From the NCBI GenBank assembly GCA_018340805.1, contig JACMZG010001870.1, positions 54,046,703-54,110,702 of the forward strand: a DNA stretch of 64,000 bases, given 5' to 3'. The DNA is from Microvelia longipes (Eukaryota; Arthropoda; Insecta; Hemiptera; Veliidae). A program made the translations under genes and the position numbers. Shown one piece after another: positions 24,994 through 36,572 of the stretch (positions are counted from its first letter, which is position 1; each line of letters starts with the position of its first letter). Under the pieces are notes generated by a model, which did no database searches, had not been told where the DNA came from, and saw only the letters and a list, made by a program, of their open reading frames with translations.

Positions 24994-26470
24994 CCATGAA
25001 TTGTCACATATCAGATGTATCCGTGATTGAAAGTCGCTCATTGTCATGCTAAATAGTGAAAATTCCTGGTTAGATTCAAACATTCAATTGCTGGGAGCAT
25101 TTTACTGGTTTGTATGGAAAGGAGACTAATCACAGGAATAAAGAACACGAGATGTACAGCGTATCGGTTAAATCGTTACAGTATCATCACTTCATACAAT
25201 AGTGTTAGGATTGTGATTCACGGTGACCTGGAATGAGAAATCTAAGCATAATAAGTACAACATTATTACGTTTAGGCTCAACATTCGAACAACATATGTG
25301 AGATACTAAGAAGGTCAGAACGTTGAGCGGATTAATTATCCGTACAAAGAAAACTGATAATTTTAAAATCATTCATAAATTCCAATTAAATGAATTATTG
25401 CTAGGAATGGGACGGTGAAAATTATAGTGAATATTATCATTGTAGATAAATGCTTGTTATAAAGTCATTAACAGTGAAATGGATAAAGCGATTCATAATT
25501 TACTGTTCTCTCACATTGTAGTAAAACTCTATAAGTTGTCATTAGTCTGCATTTAGTCATTGTTAACTCTCGTTTCTCAACCGCTTGCACATTGATCTCA
25601 GAAGAGTCTTAATACATCTGTTAAAACAATGAAGTTTTATATGCGAAGTGGACAGCAGCATGCGATAAAGCCTTTTCAAGATGTAAGTAAAAGCTGCATT
25701 ACAATGAGAAAAGATGATTTTACAGCATTAATATCACCTCCCATAATCAATGAAACTATTTAAGATATACTGCGGAGCTTCAAGAGTGTTACTGACTTGT
25801 GAGGACAGTATTGTCAAGTAAAGGATGCTATTCAGGAATTAAATAGTATACATTGTCACTGTTAAAAGACTTTTAAAATCCTATGAAAAGATTAGAATAA
25901 TCACTGATAGTCGAAGAGCGTCTGACCTACCTAAGAAGTTTATTCTTAATTACAAAAAAAAGTCTATAGTGGTGGCCATTCGCAACGTATTATTCGTCAT
26001 TACTGAGTACAATATCACCGTAGAGATTAACCTATATATACATCGTGAAGTGAGTTCAACTTCAGAGTTCCAACCGGTTAGGTATGTTTTTTCTTAAATA
26101 TAAACATGCTGGAAATGTAATTCTAGTTCATACTAGATGGCAAGTCGAATTGATTTCTCTGAGACGTGTGTACGTTATATGGAAAAGAATATAAGATATA
26201 CAAATAGGACTTTTACAAGCCTCCATTATAAGAAACGCACCATATTTTATACATATAAAATTTTCGTGATTTTTTATAATATATATAGATGAATGTAAAA
26301 TATATGAATTATAAATTATCAACATCTCAACGAATTTCGTGAAATTAGGTCATCAGTCACTGTTGTTCTAACATTATTGTATGATAACAATTAGAGAAGA
26401 AAGAATTCATGAATTTGTACTTATAAATGAGCGTATTGAACTGGTATGCTTATACAATGGATGAGCTTAA
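24994..26470 (+). pseudogene. Inverted, noisy gypsy pol fragment (RT to pre-integrase)
   Basis: Read on the plus strand, this matches the reverse complement of copy 1 from about 8200 down to about 7050. Landmarks are TTTGTATGGAAAGGA near 25110, GTTTAGGCTCAACATTCGAA near 25262 and GCATGCGATAAAGCC near 25658. Its orientation is therefore opposite to copies 1 and 2. Substitutions and indels are frequent and no reading frame survives. It directly abuts the end of the third LTR with no sign of the usual element order. Confidence 0.75.
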
Positions 26471-26479
26471 TGTTGTATA

Positions 26480-28315
26480 AGTCATAGGAACTGTACCTGT
26501 TTCCCGATATACTACTTGTTAAGGCCATAGACTGGCCTACTGACAATTGGAAAATTGGTCACAGAGTTGAGATTAATCTAGATATTCTTACTTATGCTTA
26601 TTATTATTTTTTGAGCTAGCTATATCGAGACGTAGATTATTATGTGAGAAATTGCTGACGTCTTTTATAATTAATTCGTGGGCTTGCTTTCTGGTTGTTA
26701 GACTTGTTTGTTTTTTAGATGACATATCTGGTTCTGTGAAATAATATTTATATGTTTTATATTAGAAGTGTTTTCAAGCTTTTGCTCCACTTGGAATCCT
26801 TCTTGGCTTTATTTTACCTGTGCCAGCCAGTGTTGTAAACTTGAACCCTATCTTTAATTGAAACATTTTTTTTTTTACCTTAGTTACCATTAGTCTTAAT
26901 TTATTATTTGTTACACAATTTAAGCTTTAATTTTATTAAATTTTCCTTGTTTAGTTTAGAATCTGCTTTATTTCCTCAATAGATTCTATTCCCTTAACTT
27001 ACTTTGTGTCTGCCCTTCACTTGCCTGATAATAGACCTTAGTAGTTTAGTATTCCTTGTTGTTTGGTGTTATTTAGTAACTCAAATGTCATTAAATATTT
27101 AACTTATGGTTTAAATTGTGTATGATTTCCTTTGGTTAACTAATTTATTTATTTTAATAACTTATTAATTTCCTTGGCATTTCCGCCTGATTATTGAAGA
27201 GTTAGATTATACCTTCATGACACTTCAGTGTTGCGGGTTTAGTTTTATTAAACGCCTTAGGACTATTCTCTTCAATGTTATTAGCCTACTTGGTTTGACT
27301 TGAAATTAAATTTGTTTTAAATGCAGTTATTTTGTTGTTTATTAACATTTATTTAAGATAATGTAAAATCATTAATATACCTCATTAGGTTTTATCAAGT
27401 TAAAAATTATTTTGTATATTTTTTGAAAATTTACTGCTCACTAGCGATTAGTATCTTAGCCTTAGCTTATCTGTTAGCTTCAATGCTTTTCCAAGTTTTA
27501 CCACTCATTGCTCCCATGCTTGCCGCATCATGAGAATTTTTATCAAGTAACTTTCCTTATTTAATTGCTTGGTCAGCAGTATTTTATATATTTTATTTAT
27601 CCATTATTTACTTATGTAGGGCCAATTATTGTTACCTTTATGTATGTAACCTTCAGGTATTATTTTATTGATTTTTGCCACTTCTTAATGTTATTGTAAA
27701 CATGTTAGAACATGTTTAGGTAGGCAGTTATGTTAAGGCCGATGCTTAACATGTTTAAATTTTGAATTTAGGCGGCTGCACCTTAGGTCTGTGGTTACCT
27801 TTTTTCTTTGTTGGCAACACTGCCATTTTTTTTATCTAGCCACCTGTTGAAGGTTACTTTTTGTGTACATGATCCGCCATGCTACATCCAGCATGTTCTA
27901 GCATTAATTTGTTAATTTTACAAGTTTTATCAGTTTAAGTTTTCCTTTCGAGGGTCCTATTTATTACAACCTGGCTGGACCGCCAATCAATTTTATAGCA
28001 GTGATGTCGTGAGTAATCTTTGTTTACTTATGAGAGACTCATGTCTCTTACTGTCCGGTACGGACGAGAGCTGTATCTGGCTCGTATTTCTTTAATTAAA
28101 TCACCTGTCATCGACGCACCAGCGTTAGTTGAGGGTTAGGCCATGGCAACCCTCGGCTGGCACTTCCCGTCTCGACAGGCAGCTTTAACTTTAAGGTCAT
28201 GTACCTTCAGGTACCTCTAGTATTAGCATAGTTATTTAAGCTATTTAGTTACCATTGAATCAGAGCACACCTTGTTTACATTTGAGGGCATACCTAGTTG
28301 ATAAGCTATTAATTG
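26480..28315. other. AT-rich non-coding tract with many short hairpins, probably including the start of the right LTR
   Basis: The sequence is clean again, with no ORF of interest. Perfect hairpins occur at 26522-26538, 27220-27231, 27730-27752 (8 bp stem), 27878-27895 (6 bp), 28033-28048 (6 bp), 28053-28065, 28131-28154 (7 bp) and 28201-28214. The style matches 182-3203, so the two may be the broken halves of one element. The LTR start cannot be fixed; TGTTAAGGCC occurs at both 26519 and 27731. Confidence 0.4.
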
Positions 28316-28493
28316 AATGTCTGTATCTTGTTTATTCAGAGTCAAGTACAGTAACATACCAGTAAAGTCTTTGTTTTATTTTAGCTTAAGATCCTACCTA
28401 CTCAACCCACCTATCTAGAGATTTACAGTCCTCTCTCTTTCTTTCCTTGTTAAGCTGTGATCAGGGTCAGGTTATACACCCCCTGACGCAACA
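28316..28493 (+). repeat. 3' end of LTR-like repeat, second copy
   Basis: It is nearly identical to 1-181 and ends at the same CA. What follows is unrelated to 182 onward. Beyond it lies an ORF that appears to be interrupted at this point. Confidence 0.65.
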
Positions 28494-28777
28494 GTAAGAT
28501 ACTTATTAAACTGAATTATGTTAAGTTTGATGCTGCTGATGGTAGAACTTAGAACCTTTTCTGAGGAATTTTCTTGATTTTTGAGAAGATTATCTACGCT
28601 TGTCAGCCCTTTCTTAATTCTTACTTTGAGCAGACGAAGCGAAGATTCTGTATCAACGTACAGGTTGTTGAATCCCTTTTCAGACAAAACTCTTTGACTA
28701 AGACTACGTAATGATCGAACATCAGACTTACCATCAGCCTGAGATTGGTGAACATCCCTTTGACTCCTGAGACTCAT
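28494..28777 (-). pseudogene. Unrecognised ORF fragment interrupted by the LTR-like insertion
   Basis: On the minus strand an ATG at 28777 opens a frame of about 94 codons, rich in Ser, Leu and Lys (SLRSQRDVHQSQADGKS at the start). It then reads straight into the LTR end and stops. The helical segment with LRLLKVRIKKGLTSVDNLL resembles the N-terminus of retrotransposon Gag proteins, but I do not recognise it firmly. It looks like coding sequence truncated by the insertion ending at 28493. Confidence 0.35.
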
Positions 28778-28799
28778 TGTAGCTTTATTCTTCGAATAC

Positions 28800-29166
28800 C
28801 TTTTACTGTCCTTACGACAGCGCGGATATTTTTAATAATAAAACTTTAACATTTTAACCCTTTACTGATCATATATTTTATTACATTAAAACAGAACTTA
28901 ACTATGACCGTAATAATGAACTAAATTATTAACTTCAAAAAGAACTTGATATGAACTTGTGTATGAACGTAATTATGAACTTAATTATGAACTTGTGTAT
29001 GAACGTAAAAGGTATTTGACTCATTATATTGATGTCTTATAAACGAATAATAAAATCTGACAAATAAATCAAATATGACATAAAATAACAAGTCAAATGC
29101 CTTGACTATTAGAAATAATAATACACCTGCGACATATATGTATGTGTGTGTATGTATATGTATATG

Positions 29167-29220
<54 letters not shown>

Positions 29221-30025
29221 ATATATATATATATATTATATATATCATCTATCTTCTCCGGATTCAGGTTCAATGGACCCACATACGAGGTCTAAACCTT
29301 TTTTTTTTAAAACAATATTTCCTTTATTTAATATAAAAAATTATAATGGCAACAAACTTCTTTAAACTAAAATATAATATTTTAAATTCAAGATAAAAAA
29401 AATAATAATAGATGCAGATAATTAGTGGAAAAGATAAAATATATAGGCTTAATAGATAAAATATAAGTAAAATAAATTTTATAGAAATATAAATATATAG
29501 AAGCCTTTTTTTAACTGTATTGTGTTTTTTTAAAGTATTTTTTTAAAGAAGTAATGTGTGCTTGTAGTGGAAATGTACTCTTCACTTTAAGGCATTAGCC
29601 TTGCGCCGCAAAGAGGTGATGTTTTTTTTACTCTTTATATTTGCGAATTGTCTAAAAATATTGTTTTTATGTTATATTATTATAATAGTGAGTGTTTTAT
29701 TTATTTGTTTGTATGTTATTATTTAATTGTTTTATTTTTTTAATATTGTTATTTATATATTATTATATTATTATTATTATTATTATATATCATTATTTAT
29801 ATTTATTATTATTTAATTATTATTTATTAATATTATTATACTGTCTTTGTCAAATTTTATTATTATTGTTTTGTATGGTGTTTTTTATATAATTATTTTT
29901 ATTTATTTTCGTTGCATTGAATAGATTTTAAATACATATCATACTGTTTGTTTATTAGTAAGTTTTAGTTTATTTTTGTATGTTTGTTTAGTCAGTGTGA
30001 AGTTGATATCGTTTGGTAGTTGGTT
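28800..30025. other. AT-rich intergenic tract with one microsatellite
   Basis: No gene is seen. It holds short repeats of 'tatgaacttgtgtatgaacgtaa' type near 28940-29010, the (AT)n tract at 29168-29246, and T-rich stretches whose translations are low-complexity. Confidence 0.6.
29168..29246. repeat. (AT)n microsatellite
   Basis: About 35-40 AT dinucleotides with two small interruptions. Confidence 0.95.
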
Positions 30026-30530
30026 TTATAACTTTATGGCTACATACTTCCAATGTTTTTGACCCAGAGTAGTTTTCATAGAAGGTTCTGAAAGAGTTTC
30101 CTTTTTTGCTGCTCTTGTAATTCCTGTTACTGTCTCTAACGACTGGTGTTGTTTATAAAGAAAGAGAAGAGAGGTCATTTGTCGCGTAGAATCTATGTTT
30201 AAGACATTAAGTTGTTTGTATAAGGGACCTGACCTCTGTTCTCTGTCCTTATAAAGCACAACTCTTATTAGTGCTTTTTGGATGACTTCTATGGTTCCTA
30301 ACAGTTGACGAAGCTCCCCACCCTTATATTCCATACCTTATAACGGAGTCAGATATTGCATAGTAAAGCATGCGCCTCTGGTCTACATTCAGAAAGCCCC
30401 TAGCTCTCAACATTATGTAGAGGCTTTGCCTCAGCTTTTTATTTATCTCATGCACATGTTGGTTCCACTTTAGATTTTCATCTAATGTGAGACCCAAGTA
30501 TTTTGCCTTTGAGACTTTCAACTTTGGAAC
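30026..30530 (-). pseudogene. LINE reverse transcriptase C-terminal fragment
   Basis: Two minus-strand frames joined by a frameshift near 30330 encode the end of a non-LTR retrotransposon RT. Landmarks are AKYLGLTLDENLKWNQHV, MLYYAISDSVIRYGI, and a lysine-rich tail region with QKALIRV and SGPLYKQL. These are the thumb-region motifs common to jockey/CR1-type elements. No RT catalytic core remains upstream, so this is a truncated copy. Confidence 0.75.
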
Positions 30531-31223
30531 AAAAGCACTGTGACGGAAACATATTTAAACAGTCATATTAATTTTCCCTACAGTCATAGTCATACCTAGG
30601 AAATTATTTCCTCCGGAATATAATTAAAAAAAAAGGCTAAAATAATATGATAAATAAAAATACACACATAAAATAAACAAAATATAATTGTATTTCATAA
30701 AAAAGCCTAACACTGAAAATGATGTCATAAATATAAAAATACTAACTGATAACTAAAACTAATTATCAGTACCACTTGGTTCCTCAAAGTTGTATAGAAT
30801 ATCACTAAAAATCACTGCCTGATTCAAAACTCTTTAAATAAATTAAACTTCAAACTTTCTAATGACTAAAATTTTTTTAAGTTCACTTATTTCTTTTTAA
30901 TGACAAGTTTTTATCACAGGTGCCTGATACCCAGAAAATTTTATCTATTTTATATATTTAAGCATAATTTTATATTAAAAACCTAGCAGTAATACCCGAG
31001 CTTTGCTCAGTAAAATTTTATTTATCAAACAACAAATTATTAATTATTCCTATGAGGATACAAAAAATATAAGTTTGTAACAGCAAGAAAATTCTTTGTA
31101 TAAGATGTATTTGTCTATCTGGGGATTCTCAGGCCGTGCTTGGTGATTGATTGGCAAGTTTCTCTTTTAGGGTTTGTAAATGCAGTTCTTAAATCATGTT
31201 TTGACTTTTAATAAAAAAAATAT
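30531..31223. other. AT-rich intergenic tract
   Basis: No gene is seen. An 'acccgagctttgctcagtaaaat' type repeat motif occurs near 30996, of the kind found in dispersed insect repeats. Confidence 0.5.
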
Positions 31224-31426
31224 GGGCCTTCGGCCCGTAGCCGCTACGCGGCCTCGGCCCGCCGGGCCGCTTTGCGGCCCGATGGCTTCCCAGTGACCGC
31301 TTCGCGGCCACATTGTTGTTGTTTTGTATTAATGTATGGTTTCACTATCGTTTCTTGTTACATGGCATTTTGCCACGTATTTAGCGAATTTTCACAGGCT
31401 CGTTTCACAGGCCCGCTTCGCGGGCC
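31224..31426. repeat. Cluster of GC-rich triloop hairpins (dispersed repeat)
   Basis: Inside AT-rich DNA lie GGGCC-TTC-GGCCC (31224-31236), GCCGC-TAC-GCGGC (31240-31252), GGCCC-GCC-GGGCC (31256-31268), GGGCCGC-TTT-GCGGCCC (31264-31280), an imperfect one at 31294-31310, and GGCCCGC-TTC-GCGGGCC (31410-31426). A decayed relative occurs at 50630-50725, and both are followed by 'catttTGCCAtGTATTTAGCGAATTT' type sequence. Confidence 0.8.
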
Positions 31427-31429
31427 TTA

Positions 31430-32049
31430 GAGGCTATCTCACAAATTTGATTTTATTAATCCTCTATTATTAATAGTAAGCAATAATATTACAGTTAACA
31501 AGCAATATAAAAAAATAATAAGTATATTTAAATACATAACTAATACGTTTTTTATAGAGGTATAAAGAATACAAGGAAAAAATCCACACGTTGCAACTGT
31601 TGAAGTAACCTTGTATAAAGGGTAAGAAAAGATTATAGTTTCATTTTTCATCTGCTTTAGTTATCGTCCACTATACAAAAGGGAATAAACCATAGATAAA
31701 CAATATTAACATAGATGGCTCTCTCAAAGATTTAAAAAAAAAAAAAGTTGATGGGATGCAGGAGGCTCAAGTAGAACACTCTGGTGGTGACAGCGTGAAA
31801 CTGTCAGATATTTTTATTAACCAAACAACGAGCTGATGGGAGTAATCAAGTCTTTCCATCCGCTATTCAGCGCTAGAATGATGAGGAGTCGATGGATGAG
31901 TGATCCCAAATAAGGTCTATATGAATTTCGTATAAATTGGTAAAAAGTGAAAAATTAAATTTTTCACTCTTTATTCTCTCCCCTTCCCCCATACTGTTCC
32001 CCCTTGGATTCGAACCTCTAATGTCAATGTTGAATTGTTTGTGTTTCCT
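31430..32049. other. Intergenic tract, no gene seen
   Basis: AT-rich. Near 31640-31700 it shares 'tcatctgctttagttatcgt' and 'aaccatagataaacaat' type sequence with 38680 and 51260, so it belongs to a dispersed repeat. A GGTTCGAATCC-like box on the minus strand near 32010 is not part of any tRNA fold I can build. Confidence 0.5.
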
Positions 32050-32933
32050 TATAGTACGACACACGGCTAAAATCAATTGACAGCGCGCCAAAAATCTGTG
32101 AGGGAAAGAATTCTATTGGTTCAGACCGACCCTGCTCTTTCCCCCTCCACCTCATGCCAACCTCGGTATAAAAAAATACCTTTTTCGAAAATAAAATCAT
32201 AAAAAGGCAACACTGGTTGTAAATATTTATAACCTCGCGTAGCTTTTATTTCCCTCATTGTGCATATTGATCTGTTTGATTTCGTTTCGTTTCATTCCAG
32301 TTTGTTCAATTCATCCAATTATTGCGAAGTTGTAGTATGATCCGAGTGCCTATATTTGACACTTGGACATTGACGTATTCTTCAAGCATTTCTTGCTATT
32401 TGAGTACAGCGCAGGTTCTGTGCTCTGTCAACCAAAAGACAGCATTTTTTTTTTGAAAATGCCATATCTTTCAATAGATGACAGTCTTGAATGCAAAGAC
32501 AAACTCATACAAACTTGACACAAAAAAGCAGTTTTTTTTTGGAAAAAAGTAATTATAGCTGACAATTTATTTAAATCGTCAAACTTTTATTAAAGAACTA
32601 TTATGATCCATTGCATTACGTAATTAACAACTTTAACTCCACTTAATTCATACTTCCCGAACAAATTTAAAGCAACACTTAGTTGGTAAATTTATAAGAT
32701 ACAACAATATTCCTTCTTAAAAAGTAAATAAATAATTTTTAAAAATAAAAAAATACGATATCAAATAAAAACAAATAATAAAATTCAAAACATAACCTGA
32801 CTTTCAGTGTTGCCAGAGTTGGGAATTTTTTTTGTTACATAAAATAAGGGATTTTTTTATTAAAAAAAGAGGGTTGAAAGCATTGAGATTTTTGCGGGCT
32901 GTCAATTGATTTTAGCCGTGTGTCGTATTATAA
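32050..32933. mobile_element. TIR element (mariner/MITE-like), about 0.88 kb
   Basis: Terminal inverted repeats of about 36 bp are seen at 32052-32088 and 32896-32932, beginning TATAGTACGACACACGG at the left end. The core (ACACGGCTAAAATCAATTGACAG) is shared with the small element at 41554-41731, so they form one family. No transposase frame is present inside, so it is non-autonomous. Confidence 0.65.
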
Positions 32934-33504
32934 CTTATCCGTTTGCACCAACCCGAGATGTTATATTCAGACAGCAAATTTTTATCTTAAGTCTAAAACA
33001 ATCAAAATGAATTATTATTATTTTTGTAAGAAAACGATGGTGCTGCTTCGCGTGATGAGGCCCCCAAGTTTTGGAAAACAAAAATATATCGCGAATATTA
33101 TTGATATATAGAAGATTATCAAAAGACATATTATGCACATTATGAAATGAAAGATATAAAATGACGTACAAATCCTAATCAGCTTAACTTAAATAATAAT
33201 AACAGCTTACTTTAAATGTAACTTTGATTAGAATAAACTTGATTTTCACATATTTTTTAGATTTTAGTGGCTTTCAATAAATTGTTGACTTAGTTTTGTA
33301 GTTTTTTTTGGAAAAAACGGTGGTTACGCGAGCGGTTTTACTCGTACTTCGCTCGGGTACTGAAGGTAAGACTGTTTGCTATATAATTTTACCACGTATA
33401 CGCAGACAGCCGATCCCCATCGTATCCGTTGCGCATTTAATACGCTCTGGTTCTTGCCCCGTTTGTATTAGCAAAGCCGATCTAGTACAATGACGTCGTA
33501 ACAG
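32934..33504. other. Intergenic tract, no gene seen
   Basis: AT-rich. The motif gatgaggcccccaa near 33054 recurs near 38605, again next to dispersed repeats. The two short ORFs have no recognisable product. Confidence 0.5.
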
Positions 33505-33857
33505 ATCGTGACAAAACATCGCTTTTTATAGCTAACAAAGACAAATCATTTTATTGTTAAGTTTAACTCAGGTTAGAAGAATGTTAAACACAAAATATAT
33601 TAAATAGAATAATAGATTTACGCATAAAAAAATATTTCAAAAGTTGTTTAGTGAAATACTACATTGTAAATGCGATCGCCTTTCTTCTTATCGGCGGGGT
33701 ACATCTCCGGGTAGTTTTCTAGCGCTAGCGTATCCGTCTGGTTTGCCTCCCAATAATCCTTACAGCGTATTTAACTAGGGTACTTGATAGGATCCGCGGA
33801 TAATGTATGCTTTCTGTACGTTGTTAAATACGACTATCAAGCAGGATATCGGGATAA
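33505..33857 (+). repeat. 353 bp direct repeat, left copy
   Basis: Near-identical to 36220-36572; only about three substitutions were noticed by eye. It begins ATCGTGACAAAACATCGC and ends ATATCGGGATAA. It contains interleaved complementary arms: 33767-33775 with 33823-33831, and 33783-33790 with 33834-33841. Confidence 0.9.
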
Positions 33858-34470
33858 TAAATAAATAAATAACCATTTATTGAGCTTTCTTTTTTATACA
33901 TAGTTTAAGGTTTCACATTTTAATTTTTATAATTTATAAAACTCAAATCAGCGCACAGCTGTGGTTGCCCATAGGGCTTGAGTTCGTTTAGTTTTATAGA
34001 TATTATGAGTTAGATTAATATATATTGCATATATTCTCTATGATATATTGCATGATTTTTTTTTTTTTAAATTGGTTGTTAAATACTGTAATGAAATAAT
34101 TTTAGTATTAGAAAATAAAATAAAAATCTATTTCTTTTTTAATTAATTAATATGATTCTTCTTAAAATAAAATGTATTCTTCAATTTTTGATTAATTTTT
34201 TCATTTTGTTTTATAATTTCTTAAAGGAATAATTTCTTTCTCTATAATTACATTCATTTTATTTTATAATTTATTTATTTTTTTTTTTTTAATTTATAAT
34301 TTCTTAAAGGAATAATTTCTTTCTTTATAATACATTCATTTATTTATAATTTATTTATTTTATTTTATTTTTTAAATATATATATTTTCTTAATTTAATT
34401 TAAGCGAAAGCAATATACTAATAATTTTTTGTATACCAAGTATTTACAGTTCTGGCTTCCCTCATAGAAG
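33858..34470. other. T-rich tract
   Basis: No gene. It contains a local direct repeat of 'aatttcttaaaggaataatttctttct' type at about 34215 and 34302. Confidence 0.6.
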
Positions 34471-35640
34471 TTAGAAGTAAACATCACAATATACTTGTGT
34501 TAGTCGTCTCCATTCCTTCCTATCATAAGCTATCCTTTTCCAGCAATTGGCTCTTTCACTGCACATCCTCATTTCTTCATCCCATTGTTTCTTGGGTCTT
34601 CCTCTCCTTCTTTTATAATGCCATGGCGTCCACTCTAATATCTGTTTTGACCATCTTTCATCAGTTGTTCTTATTATATGGCCCGCCCATTTCCACTTTC
34701 TTGTCATTGCTGTTCTTGCTATTTCTTCCATATTAGTTTGGTTTCTGAGCCAGGTATTACTCCTCCTTTCTCTTCTGCTTATTTTTATCATGCTCCTTTC
34801 CATCCTTCTCTGGTTGACTCTGAGCTTGTTAATGTCTGATTTCTTTATATTCCAGGTTTCACAACCATACAACATTACAGGTCTCACAGCACTATTCCAT
34901 AGCTTTACTTTCTGTTTAATATCTATATCTGATCTGAATATTGATCTGTATTTATTGTAGGCCATCCACCCTAACCCTATTCTTCTGCTAATCTCTTTGC
35001 TAGAAGACCCGTCTTTAGAAATAAGTTGTCCCAAGTATATTACTTCTTCAACTTCTTCGATTTTGGTGTTATTTATTTGTATTTCTTTGGTTTCAGCTTC
35101 TTTGTTCATTGTTAGTAGTTTTGTTTTTTTAGTATTTATTTTCAGGCCAATTTTGTTTGTCTCTATAGTCAGTTCACTTAACATGATTTTTAATTCTTCC
35201 ATGGATGAAGCAATCAAGACAATGTCATCAGCAAAGTTGATTGTGTTGAGTTTTACTCCATTAATATTAATTCCATGCTTGTACTTCCAATCTAAGTTAG
35301 CGAAGGCTTCTTCCAAGCAAGAATTAAAAATTTTGGCTGATGGGACATCACCCTGTTTAAGCCCTCTACTTGGTTTGATTGTTTTGGTTTTGTTTCCTAG
35401 ATTTATGACCATTTCTGAATTTTTATATATGTTATCAAAAATCTCTATGTACTCTTCTTCTATATTACTATTTTTTAGAGCTTTAAAAACAATGTGGTGT
35501 AAGATATTGTCGAAGGCTTTCTCGAAGTCTATAAAGAAGTTGCTAGGTTTCTTGCATCAAGAACTTCATTCATCAGTTCTTTCCATCTTTCTTCACTTAA
35601 GCCGCCCATTTCGCTATAATCGTCGTCTTCTCTGGCTCTT
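34471..35640 (-). pseudogene. LINE reverse transcriptase fragment
   Basis: A 313-codon minus-strand frame encodes the C-terminal half of a non-LTR RT. Visible parts are motif B/GD (GLKQGDVPSAKIF), the catalytic FADDIVLIA, NTKKTK, the thumb YLGQLISKDGSSSKEI, LYGCETW, KWKWAGHIIR and RRRGRPKKQWDEEM. Upstream sequence adds FFIDFEKAFD (catalytic motif A) in the same frame as far as a stop near 35543. A frameshift there separates a KNDELMNEVLDARN-like remnant. No endonuclease is present: a 5'-truncated copy, as is typical for LINEs. It belongs to the same broad family as 54404-55790. Confidence 0.9.
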
Positions 35641-35689
35641 TTAAAAGATGGCGGGGTCATTAATTTGTAAAGCTAGCTTTAGATTTTTT

Positions 35690-36219
35690 TTTTTTAAATA
35701 AACGGCAACACTGATTATTTGACGTATTATCAGTTTGTTTTGATTGTCAGTTGCTCTTATCAAACAACGTTTCCTTTCGATTTGCCGGTTTTTAATACTA
35801 AAATCAAGACTAAAAGTGCATTTTTAAGGCTATACAACCAAATAACTGTCTAATTTTATAAAATTCCTTTGTGTAGTGATTAGTTTTCTTATTTATTGTG
35901 TTTAAAAAAACTTGAATTTTTAAAGTTATATGTGGTTACTCTGGATCCGTTTTTTCACGTTTCTTTTGGCTTAAATAAATTTATTAGTGAAATTACCTTT
36001 CTAATAGATTATTTTCCTAATTAAGACCAGTTTATTTTCACACGTAATTTAATAATTAAATAACCATATTTATTAAATTTAACACGTTCACTTTACAAAC
36101 TAAATGTTTAGGCTCACTTTTAGTAGTTTTTGTACTTCTATTTCAATTCAAACACAATTTAAGTTTAAATAATCTAACTCACGATGTCCTTACTTTGCCT
36201 GTCATGGCCGAACTCCTCC
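35690..36219. other. AT-rich intergenic tract
   Basis: No gene or recognisable repeat was seen, apart from 'aaacggcaacactg' near 35700, a motif common beside insect mobile elements. Confidence 0.5.
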
Positions 36220-36572
36220 ATCGTGACAAAACATCGCTTTTTATAGCTAACAAAGACAAATCATTTTATTGTTAAGTTTAACTCAGGTTAGAAGAATGTT
36301 AAACACAAAGTATATTAAATAGAATAATAGATTTACGCATAAAAAAATATTTCAAAAGTTGTTTAGTGAAATACTGCATTGTAAATGCGATCGCCTTTCT
36401 TCTTATCGGCGGGGTACATCTCCGGGTAGTTTTCTAGCGCTAGCGTATCCGTCTGGTTTGCCTCCCAATAATCCTTACAGCGTATTTAACTAGGGTACTT
36501 GATATGATCCGCGGATAATGTATGCTTTCTGTACGTTGTTAAATACGACTATCAAGCAGGATATCGGGATAA
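36220..36572 (+). repeat. 353 bp direct repeat, right copy
   Basis: This is the second copy of 33505-33857, in the same orientation, about 2.4 kb away, with the LINE fragment in between. Confidence 0.9.

Noticed and set aside
31975..32030. Possible tRNA from a GGTTCGAATCC-like box (also near 37730, 47170 and 56165)
   Set aside because: Only the T-arm/B-box resemblance is present; no acceptor, D or anticodon arm can be built around it. At most SINE-like promoter remnants.
33308..33493. ORF near 33.3 kb and its neighbours at 32.9-33.2 kb
   Set aside because: Short, without recognisable domains or splice context; they lie between dispersed repeats.
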